A stretch of 5,570 nt of DNA from Limnochordia bacterium (GTDB lineage Bacteria; Bacillota; Limnochordia; Darwinibacteriales; B1SED10-159), in contig SLOZ01000344.1 in NCBI GenBank assembly GCA_007132255.1, forward strand, positions 1 to 5,570, read 5' to 3'. This document shows positions 1-5,367 of the stretch, one piece after another. Numbering within the stretch: the stretch's first letter is position 1; every line of letters starts with the position of its first letter. The notes under the pieces are model-generated. The model worked only from the letters and a program-made list of their open reading frames with translations, did not search any database and had not been told where the DNA came from. Made by a program: the position numbers and the translations under genes.

Positions 1-1
1 T

Positions 2-391
2 AGTAAGCTTGCAGGCGAAGGAATAGCTGTGGACATGATCATCCAGAACCTCAACCGAGCTCAGGTTAATGACATTTCCTTCACAGTAGCGAAAGACGAT
101 GCTGCTGCCGCTGTACAAGCATGTTGGGCATTTCTGGAGTCCATTGGCGGCCATGGCCTGGTACTGCAAAAAGACCATGTTGCCAAGGTGTCCATTGTAG
201 GAACGGGCATTACGGGTAGTACAGAGGTAGCCTCGACGTTGTTTGGGACCTTATTTGAGAGTGGCATTAACATCGAGATGATCAGTACTTCAGAAATTAA
301 GATATCGTGTATCATCGATGCTAAGGATGGGGAAGAGGCTCTGCGGCGTCTGCACAGTGCTTTTTCGTTGGATGAACTGGAGCTGCACTGA
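2..391 (+). CDS. lysC: Aspartate kinase, C-terminal ACT domains (5' partial)
   Basis: This is the last 129 residues of aspartate kinase, which phosphorylates L-aspartate in the first step towards lysine/diaminopimelate, threonine and methionine. The reading frame is open from base 2, so the gene begins outside the window and the kinase domain is not seen. The fragment opens with the end of the first ACT domain (DMIIQN near residue 11, then NDISFTV). A second ACT domain follows at about residues 60-121: KVSIVGTGI, then GINIEMISTSEIKISCII, then EEALRRLHSAF. The MISTSEIKIS block is the signature of the effector-binding ACT pair in aspartokinases, so feedback inhibition by lysine and/or threonine is expected; which effector cannot be told from this part. 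The protein ends normally with a TGA and is followed 18 nt later by an intrinsic terminator, so it is the last gene of its transcript. The family call is firm; the isozyme symbol is less so. Confidence 0.95.
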   Translation, partial: SKLAGEGIAVDMIIQNLNRAQVNDISFTVAKDDAAAAVQACWAFLESIGGHGLVLQKDHVAKVSIVGTGITGSTEVASTLFGTLFESGINIEMISTSEIKISCIIDAKDGEEALRRLHSAFSLDELELH

Positions 392-409
392 CGTATGGGA
401 TCATCATGG

Positions 410-445
410 AGAAGCAGGCCGTGGCCTACGGTGCTGCTTCTTTTT
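410..445 (+). terminator. Rho-independent terminator after aspartate kinase
   Basis: An outer stem GAAGCAG (411-417) pairs with CTGCTTC (434-440). An inner stem CCGT (419-422) pairs with ACGG (428-431), leaving the loop GGCCT and a small internal bulge. A run of five T (441-445) follows the stem directly. This is a textbook intrinsic terminator. It separates the aspartate kinase transcript from the amidase gene, so the amidase needs its own promoter within about 120 nt or depends on read-through. Confidence 0.85.
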
Positions 446-454
446 GCTGCCATC

Positions 455-470
455 CACCGGGTCGCCCGTG
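455..470 (+). other. Small GC-rich hairpin in amidase leader
   Basis: CAC + GGG pairs with CCC + GTG around a TCG loop, with one bulged C at position 458. It has six G/C-rich pairs and no T-run, so it is not a terminator. It lies just downstream of the aspartate kinase terminator. A role in transcript stability or leader structure is possible, but chance cannot be excluded for a stem this short. Confidence 0.35.
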
Positions 471-499
471 CGAAGCCAGATCATGATTTCGGCGTCAGG

Positions 500-514
500 G
501 CTTTTCCGAAAAGC
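500..514 (+). other. Perfect 6-bp hairpin upstream of amidase gene
   Basis: GCTTTT (500-505) and AAAAGC (509-514) form a perfect inverted repeat around a CCG loop, 50 nt before the first GTG start of the amidase. No T-run follows it. It could be an operator half-site pair or an RNA hairpin. Given its small size I treat it only as an observed inverted repeat. Confidence 0.35.
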
Positions 515-550
515 GATTCTACCATATCTTGAAGGGATGTTTGGCTGTGT

Positions 551-557
551 AAGGAAG
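551..557 (+). promoter_or_regulatory. Ribosome binding site for GTG start at 565
   Basis: AAGGAAG lies seven bases before the GTG at 565 and overlaps the in-frame TAA stop at 550-552. It is a moderate match to the anti-Shine-Dalgarno sequence. It supports the longest possible amidase reading frame, with a very basic N-terminal extension (PRKRRRQR). Confidence 0.5.
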
Positions 558-564
558 TGTAGCA

Positions 565-2481
565 GTGACACAACAACCGAGGAAACGGAGACGTCAAAGG
601 AGTGGATTGAGGGTGAACCGATTTTGGATGCTGTTCCTATTTCTTATGGTAACGAGTTGGAGCGGTGCAGCCTATGCTGATCAGCCAGTTCATGTCGCCT
701 ATCCCGATGAGGATGGCCAGAGGGTTGAGGCCGATTCTACATTTGTTTTCGGAGCAGCACCTCCTGGGGCCGAAGTTTTGGTCAATGGCATCAAGGCCAT
801 AACCGAGGCGGAGTTCGGAGCGTACTTGGCCTTCATCCCTTTGGAGGTCGGTGAAAACAAGATTACGGTGGAGGCTCGGTGGAATGGCCAGACGGCGCAA
901 GCCATGCGCACCGTTTACTATCCAGGGGTTTGGACCACAACAGATAGCAGTGATGGCCCGCGCATAGATCCGAGTTGGATGATTCCTCAAGGTGATACGG
1001 CCTGGGTGGTCGGGGATGAGGTACGAGTTCTTCTTAAGGGGACCACCGGTGCTAGCGTGTCATTCTCCATTGAGGGGGTCTGTGAACGAATTCCTATGGT
1101 AGAGTTGGCTGAATATCCGTCCTATTTCTGGGGTGCCGGGCGCTTCGGAGATGGTACAGATGCCACTAGGCTGCTGGATGTGGAGGGTGTTTATGTCGGC
1201 AGCTACGTGATTCAACCAGGCGATATGGCCAGGAATGAACGCTTGGTCTTCCATGTCTCCCAAGATGATGAAGTGTTTGATGTTCCAGCTATGGGGAGGT
1301 TGAGTATTCTAGAACCAGCTCAACCGCGAGTGCTTGAGGTGACGTCAGACCAAGCGCCGTTGTACGCATCGACTGGTATGGAATTCCATGGGCGTGTGTG
1401 GACGTGGCTGGGTTCAGGGTATCCTGTCTCACCTGTTGCGTGGCAGCCAGAGGGAACACGTATGCAGTGGATAGGTCAGGAAGGCGAATATTATCGAGTG
1501 CGCCTCAGCGGTGACACGGAGTTTTGGGCAAGACGTTCGGACGTCCGTCTACTTCCCACCGGTACACCGCTGCCCCGGGCTCAGTTTTCTACGGTGCGGA
1601 TCAGAGACGGTGAGCGTTCGAGTTCCGTGCGGATGCACCTTAACCAGCGGATACCGGTGCAGGTTGTTTATCGTGCTCGACCTCATCAAGTGAAACTCGT
1701 CCTGCATAATGTTCAGTGGCATCAAGACTCCATCTTTTTTGATCATCAGACAGCTTGGATTGAAGGCGCATCGGTGCAGCAGGTAACCGGGAGCCAAGCC
1801 GAAGTGATCATTGACTTGGCCGGGGACCGATTGGATGGTTATGAGCTCTATTTTGATGGTTCGGATTTGGTTATTGAACTGCGGCAGCCACCGCAGGTTT
1901 GGGCTGGATCACCCTTGGAGGGGCGTGTTATTGTGGTGGACCCGGGCCATGGCGGGTCTCGCGATCGAGGTGGCACTGGTCCAACCGGTATTCACGAAAA
2001 GGATGTCGTCCTGCCTATCGCTTTGCTGTTGGCCGATGGACTTCGTGAAGCAGGGGCGGAGGTTATCCTAACCCGGGCGACTGATACCGCTGTTGGTCTT
2101 GCGGATCGCCGCCAACTGGCAGAAGACGCGCAGGCTGATCTCTTGATCAGCGTCCACGCCAATGCGTTTCCCGACGGCATTGATTCCACTGTGCACCATG
2201 GTCACAGCACAATCTACACGCATCCGTTTCACGAGCCGGCAGCCAAAGCGCTGCAGAATGCGATGCTGCGCCACGTCGGATTTCCTAACTATGGAATCCA
2301 GATGCGCGGCAACCTTGCCATCTTGCGCAGCCCCATGGTGCCGTCTGTTTTGGTAGAGATAGGGTTTATGATGCATCCCTATGAGTTGGCTTTTATGCTG
2401 CGTCCAGATGGCCAAAAAAGTCTGGCTGAGGCATTGTACTTTGGCATAGTGGATTATTTTGAAGCATTAGTGCGCCAATAA
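565..2481 (+). CDS. Secreted N-acetylmuramoyl-L-alanine amidase (Ig-like, SH3-like, AMIN, Amidase_3)
   Basis: This 638-residue exported enzyme cleaves the amide bond between N-acetylmuramic acid and L-alanine in peptidoglycan. It has a basic N-terminus, a hydrophobic core at about 20-32 and a probable signal peptidase site after A38 (AYA/DQ). An Ig-like beta domain follows at about 41-118 (APPGAEVLVNG, then VGENKITVEA). An SH3-like region lies at about 255-332 and an AMIN-like domain at about 340-440; these three are inferred from pattern and probably mediate wall binding. The Amidase_3 domain (about 453-636) is complete, with zinc ligands H462 (DPGHGG), E478 (HEKD) and H531 (SVHAN), and catalytic E598 (VEIGF). 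The protein is long for the family because of its N-terminal modules. The GTG at 565 follows AAGGAAG (551-557) and is the first start after an in-frame TAA at 550. A GTG at 613 behind AAAGGAG (596-602) would leave a shorter, more typical signal peptide and may be the true start. The gene stands alone between a terminator and a hairpin. Confidence 0.92.
   Translation: MTQQPRKRRRQRSGLRVNRFWMLFLFLMVTSWSGAAYADQPVHVAYPDEDGQRVEADSTFVFGAAPPGAEVLVNGIKAITEAEFGAYLAFIPLEVGENKITVEARWNGQTAQAMRTVYYPGVWTTTDSSDGPRIDPSWMIPQGDTAWVVGDEVRVLLKGTTGASVSFSIEGVCERIPMVELAEYPSYFWGAGRFGDGTDATRLLDVEGVYVGSYVIQPGDMARNERLVFHVSQDDEVFDVPAMGRLSILEPAQPRVLEVTSDQAPLYASTGMEFHGRVWTWLGSGYPVSPVAWQPEGTRMQWIGQEGEYYRVRLSGDTEFWARRSDVRLLPTGTPLPRAQFSTVRIRDGERSSSVRMHLNQRIPVQVVYRARPHQVKLVLHNVQWHQDSIFFDHQTAWIEGASVQQVTGSQAEVIIDLAGDRLDGYELYFDGSDLVIELRQPPQVWAGSPLEGRVIVVDPGHGGSRDRGGTGPTGIHEKDVVLPIALLLADGLREAGAEVILTRATDTAVGLADRRQLAEDAQADLLISVHANAFPDGIDSTVHHGHSTIYTHPFHEPAAKALQNAMLRHVGFPNYGIQMRGNLAILRSPMVPSVLVEIGFMMHPYELAFMLRPDGQKSLAEALYFGIVDYFEALVRQ
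596..602 (+). promoter_or_regulatory. Stronger ribosome binding site for alternative amidase start at 613
   Basis: AAAGGAG is a seven-base match to the 16S anti-Shine-Dalgarno region, placed ten bases before an in-frame GTG at 613-615. Starting there gives (M)NRFWMLFLFLMV and then AYA/DQ, a compact signal peptide of about 22 residues. It complements 16S rRNA better than the upstream AAGGAAG. Confidence 0.5.
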
Positions 2482-2496
2482 TATTGAAAGGTTCTC

Positions 2497-2523
2497 TGCC
2501 CGGTCAGTTGTAGTGATCGGGCA
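2497..2523 (+). terminator. Terminator-like hairpin after amidase gene
   Basis: TGCCCGGTCA (2497-2506) pairs with TGATCGGGCA (2514-2523), giving a 10-bp stem with one G-T wobble and a seven-base loop. It begins 16 nt after the amidase stop codon. The bases after the stem are not a proper T-run; only a TTTT at 2535-2538 is near. It may be a weak terminator, a bidirectional element, or a 3'-end stabilising hairpin. The stem is solid, but termination is an inference from position. Confidence 0.55.
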
Positions 2524-2536
2524 TCTGCCGTTGGTT

Positions 2537-2563
2537 TTGCCAAGGCCTGCCATGTGTTATACT
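2537..2563 (+). promoter_or_regulatory. Candidate extended -10 promoter for sppA
   Basis: TTGCCA (2537-2542) matches five of six bases of the -35 consensus. TATACT (2558-2563) matches five of six of the -10 and is preceded by TG one base upstream (2555-2556), forming an extended -10. The spacer is 15 nt, which is short but tolerable for extended -10 promoters. Transcription would begin near 2570, after the GTG at 2554 but before the in-frame ATG at 2581. It sits directly behind the amidase hairpin, as expected for a new transcription unit. It was found by eye only. Confidence 0.45.
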
Positions 2564-4272
2564 CAAGAAAACAGCAGTCGATGCTGAGGCTGTGGCTGCG
2601 ATATGGGGTGTATGCGGTGTTCATTCATAGAATGCGGCAGTGGTTTCGTCGCCAAAGGTCCTTAGCTGCTGTTGTGTACTATCCATTAGCTCAGAGTTAT
2701 CAGATGTTTCGAGATCCAAAGCTTCCGTTTTGGAAGCGCTGGACGAAGCCGCAGCGACCGTCTCTTGAGGAGCTGCGCACCGATTTGCGTCGTCTTGGTG
2801 CCGATCCGCGGATCAGCCACGTTGTTTTGACATTTGAAAACTTAGCACCCCTGTGGCCTCGCTTAGCTGTGATTCGCGATGAAGTGGCGAATTTGCAGAG
2901 CGCGGGCAAAGGTGTGGTTGTTTGGGCGAAACACTATGATCTAGCGGCAATGTACGCCGTGGGCTCAGCGGATGCCCTCTATCTACAGCCCGGCGGCCAA
3001 GTAGCTCCGTTAGGGAGGCGTCGTACGTATCTGTTCTTTGGGGACACTCTCGCAGCCATGGGCCTTCGATTCCACGCTGTTACCATTAGTGGCTTCAAAG
3101 CAGCTGCAGATGTCTTCACACGGTCCTCGATGTCTGACGAACTGCGCCAAATGGCGCAATGGCTTATGGACAGTGAGTATTCAGCTCTCTTGGAGCAGAT
3201 TGCTTCAGCGCGATCGGTGTCCTTGGATGCTGTAAAACGATGGTTTGATGGATCGCCGTTTACCGACGAAGAGGCAGTGGAAGCTGGTATCATCCACAAG
3301 CTTGTTCGACAGGAGGAGCTCGGATCGTTGATCGGCGACCGTGGGCAAGCGCAGCTGACAGATTGGTCAGAAGCGCATCGTCGGCTTCTGCTTGCGCCCC
3401 GTCGGCTTCGCCGTCGGCCTCATGCAGCAGTAATTTGTGTGAATGGTGACATCGTGGATGGGTACAGCCAGGAGCCACCATTCCAGCCGCCGTTTGCGGT
3501 TCCGATGTTCACACGACGGAAAGCCGGTGATCTGACTGTGGTTCAGCAGATACGTCGGGCTGAACGGGATCGCCGGGTAAAAGCTGTGCTGCTCTGTATT
3601 GCATCTGGTGGAGGTTCGGCCAGCGCATCGGAGGCCATGCACAATGCACTGGCGAGCTTAGCAGCGAAGAAGCCCGTTGTGGTCTATATGGATACTGTTG
3701 CGGCCTCCGGTGGCTACTATATCGCAGCACCGGCTCGTTGGATCGTAGCTCATCCGACGACGTTGACAGGGTCCATTGGTGTGTTAACCGGACGATTCGC
3801 ATACGCGGAGTTGCTGGAAAAGCATCGTATCGCTCATGAAACGTTGATTTTGGGCAGTCCTTTACAGCGAAGCTTTGAGGCGATGACAGAATCTGAAGAA
3901 GCTGTTTTGCGGAAAGGCATTGAAAGGATTTACGAACTGTTCCTGCAGCGGGTGGTATCAGGACGCAGCCTATCGACTGAGGCGGTGAAAGCCGTGGCTG
4001 GCGGCCGGGTTTGGACCGGCCAGCAGGCGTTGGAGCATGGGTTAGTGGACCAGGTGGGGACTCTTAATGATGCTTTGGCAAAAACCGTTGAGTTGGCAGG
4101 CCTACCCGATCATGCTGCCTTCGTTGCGGTCACGCCTCATTCTAGTATGCGAGTTCCCCAAAGTCAAAAAGAGGCTTGGCAGGCCTATCTAGAGCAGGGG
4201 TGGGTAACCCTAAACAAGCAGACCACGTGGTTGTTGTCGCCACTGCAAACCATGGATGACGAAGAAAGTTGA
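2554..4272 (+). CDS. sppA: Signal peptide peptidase SppA, long two-domain (67K-like) S49 type
   Basis: This 572-residue serine peptidase of family S49 is expected to degrade cleaved signal peptides and other membrane-associated peptides. The N-terminal S49 repeat (about 80-255) carries the general base K182 (ISGFKAAADVF). The C-terminal repeat (about 289-515) carries the nucleophile S385 (TVAASGGYYIAAPA), followed by TLTGSIGV (403-410). The K-to-S distance of 203 residues is close to that of the E. coli enzyme (K209/S409). An Arg-rich linker (about 276-289) joins the repeats. The usual SPGG before the nucleophile reads SGGG (351-354). The N-terminus is basic and aromatic, and has no clear transmembrane helix, unlike classical SppA, so membrane attachment may be peripheral. 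The GTG at 2554 has only a weak AAGG (2542-2545) in front of it; the ATG at 2581 is an alternative that fits the overlapping promoter candidate. It is followed after 47 nt, with no terminator, by the exporter genes. Confidence 0.92.
   Translation: MLYSRKQQSMLRLWLRYGVYAVFIHRMRQWFRRQRSLAAVVYYPLAQSYQMFRDPKLPFWKRWTKPQRPSLEELRTDLRRLGADPRISHVVLTFENLAPLWPRLAVIRDEVANLQSAGKGVVVWAKHYDLAAMYAVGSADALYLQPGGQVAPLGRRRTYLFFGDTLAAMGLRFHAVTISGFKAAADVFTRSSMSDELRQMAQWLMDSEYSALLEQIASARSVSLDAVKRWFDGSPFTDEEAVEAGIIHKLVRQEELGSLIGDRGQAQLTDWSEAHRRLLLAPRRLRRRPHAAVICVNGDIVDGYSQEPPFQPPFAVPMFTRRKAGDLTVVQQIRRAERDRRVKAVLLCIASGGGSASASEAMHNALASLAAKKPVVVYMDTVAASGGYYIAAPARWIVAHPTTLTGSIGVLTGRFAYAELLEKHRIAHETLILGSPLQRSFEAMTESEEAVLRKGIERIYELFLQRVVSGRSLSTEAVKAVAGGRVWTGQQALEHGLVDQVGTLNDALAKTVELAGLPDHAAFVAVTPHSSMRVPQSQKEAWQAYLEQGWVTLNKQTTWLLSPLQTMDDEES
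3380..3421 (+). repeat. Short imperfect CGTCGGCYTC repeats inside sppA
   Basis: CGTCGGCTTC occurs at 3380-3389 and 3400-3409, and a close copy, CGTCGGCCTC, lies at 3412-3421. The copies encode the arginine-rich linker RRL...RRL.RRP between the two S49 repeats of SppA. The pattern suggests small local duplications in a structurally tolerant hinge. The frame is kept throughout. Confidence 0.6.
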
Positions 4273-4305
4273 GTTCTTCGAAAAACGTTGGCAAACGGAT
4301 AATTG

Positions 4306-4313
4306 GGTGGTGA
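4306..4313 (+). promoter_or_regulatory. Ribosome binding site deciding a TTG start
   Basis: GGTGGTGA resembles the GGAGGTGA Shine-Dalgarno core and ends six bases before the TTG at 4320. Its last three bases (TGA, 4311-4313) are an in-frame stop for the adaptor frame, so no earlier start is possible. The next in-frame starts (TTG/GTG/ATG from about 4344) lie inside the hydrophobic segment and would truncate it. Confidence 0.6.
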
Positions 4314-4319
4314 ACGGAT

Positions 4320-5363
4320 TTGCGGAAGCTGAGAGGTGTCTTTTTGGGGTTGGTGATGGTCGCTGCCATGATCGTCGTAGTTGCAGGGATTGTCTTGTAT
4401 CAGCAGTGGTTTCCCGGCGTTAATGAGACCTCGGGTTATACGCGTCAAACTCTGACAGCGGCGCGCGGGACCATTGTCCAATCTGTGGATGCATCTGGAA
4501 ACGTGGAAGCGGCTCGCCAGGTACTTCTGAGTTTTGCCAGCAGTGGGCAAGTCGAAAGCATTTATGTCCAGCGCGGTGACATTGTTGAAGAAGGTCAACT
4601 CCTGGCTGAACTTGAGAACACACAGCAGCGGTTGGCAGTCATGCGAGCCGAAACGGCCTTGGCAACGGCTCGGATTGAAGCGATTCCAGCGGTGGTTCGT
4701 GAACGCGAATATGATCTGCAGTTGGCTCGCTTAAATTTAGAACGAACGCGCCTTCGGGCCCCGTTTACTGGTGTGGCGGCGGATCTGCGTGTTGATGAAG
4801 GAGAAATGGTCAGTATAGGTACGGCGTTCATGCAGCTGATGGATGATTCATCGTTTTACGCTCGCGTCTTTGTGGATGAACTGGACGTGTCGAAGATTGC
4901 GCCGGGGCAGCGCGTAAGCGTTAGGGTTAACGCGGCCCAACCCCCACAAGTGGCGGGGACAGTTGTGGAACTGGACAGTGTCGCTCACACATCAGGCGGT
5001 GTCGTAGCCGTGCCAGTGTTAGTCGCCTTAGACGTCGACGCCACGGTCGGGCTGCGACCGGGTTACAGTGCATCAGCCCGCATTGAAGTGGATCGCGTGG
5101 AGGATGTTTTTGTGATTCCTTTAGAGGCAGTGGTTCAGACTGGTTACACAGCCCTGGCATCGGTCATCCGAGACGGGCAAGAGCGTATTGTGGAACTAAC
5201 GCTGGATATTTCGGATGGGCGAAATGTTGCGGTATTGGACGGAATTGAAGATGGTGACCAAGTGACGCCCTTCAATTATCAACTCTTCCAGGCGGTCATT
5301 GGCAGCGGCCGGAGTGGTTGGGATCCAGGTTTGCCAGCTGGCTTTCCCGGGACAGGACGGTGA
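4320..5363 (+). CDS. Membrane-fusion (HlyD/MacA/YknX-like) exporter adaptor protein
   Basis: This 347-residue adaptor subunit of an ABC exporter is anchored in the membrane, with its bulk outside the cytoplasm. It has a short basic N-terminus (RKLR) and one transmembrane helix at about 7-27. The first half of a lipoyl-like domain lies at about 58-97 (GQVESIYVQRGDIVEEGQLLAEL). A helical hairpin follows at about 98-142, then the second lipoyl half at about 145-175 (RAPFTGVAADLRVDEGEMV). A beta-barrel spans about 178-255 and a membrane-proximal domain about 256-320 (VFVIPLEAVV, then DGIEDGDQV). The hairpin is short, arguing against direct docking to a TolC-like outer-membrane channel. The C-terminal tail (about 328-347) is rich in Gly and Pro. 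The start is TTG, chosen because an in-frame stop lies at 4311-4313 and GGTGGTGA precedes it. It is encoded directly before a MacB/LolD-type ATPase gene, which supports the exporter role. The substrate is unknown. Confidence 0.9.
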   Translation: MRKLRGVFLGLVMVAAMIVVVAGIVLYQQWFPGVNETSGYTRQTLTAARGTIVQSVDASGNVEAARQVLLSFASSGQVESIYVQRGDIVEEGQLLAELENTQQRLAVMRAETALATARIEAIPAVVREREYDLQLARLNLERTRLRAPFTGVAADLRVDEGEMVSIGTAFMQLMDDSSFYARVFVDELDVSKIAPGQRVSVRVNAAQPPQVAGTVVELDSVAHTSGGVVAVPVLVALDVDATVGLRPGYSASARIEVDRVEDVFVIPLEAVVQTGYTALASVIRDGQERIVELTLDISDGRNVAVLDGIEDGDQVTPFNYQLFQAVIGSGRSGWDPGLPAGFPGTGR

Positions 5364-5367
5364 GTCT

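Noticed and set aside
61..453. A 130-codon minus-strand reading frame opposite the aspartate kinase gene
   Set aside because: It is a shadow of the conserved ACT-domain coding sequence, with a Ser-rich composition typical of antisense frames.
502..530. Possible promoter for the amidase (TTTTCC, then TATCTT)
   Set aside because: Both hexamers match the consensus poorly, and the -35 would sit inside the 500-514 hairpin, so I do not list it as a feature.
318..680. A 120-codon + strand reading frame spanning the gap between aspartate kinase and amidase
   Set aside because: It overlaps both real genes and the terminator, has no recognisable domain, and is Cys-rich and low in coding character.
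4262..4287. Small inverted repeat around TTCGAA after sppA as a terminator
   Set aside because: The stem is short and mismatched and has no T-run, so sppA and the adaptor gene are treated as co-transcribed.
4273..4319. Two copies of AACGGAT (4294-4300 and 4313-4319) as a possible operator before the adaptor gene
   Set aside because: A seven-base direct repeat in a short gap is easily due to chance, and the second copy overlaps the ribosome binding and start region.
4185..4598. A 137-codon minus-strand reading frame over the sppA/adaptor junction
   Set aside because: It is antisense to two well-supported genes, with no family resemblance and no ribosome binding site that I could see.
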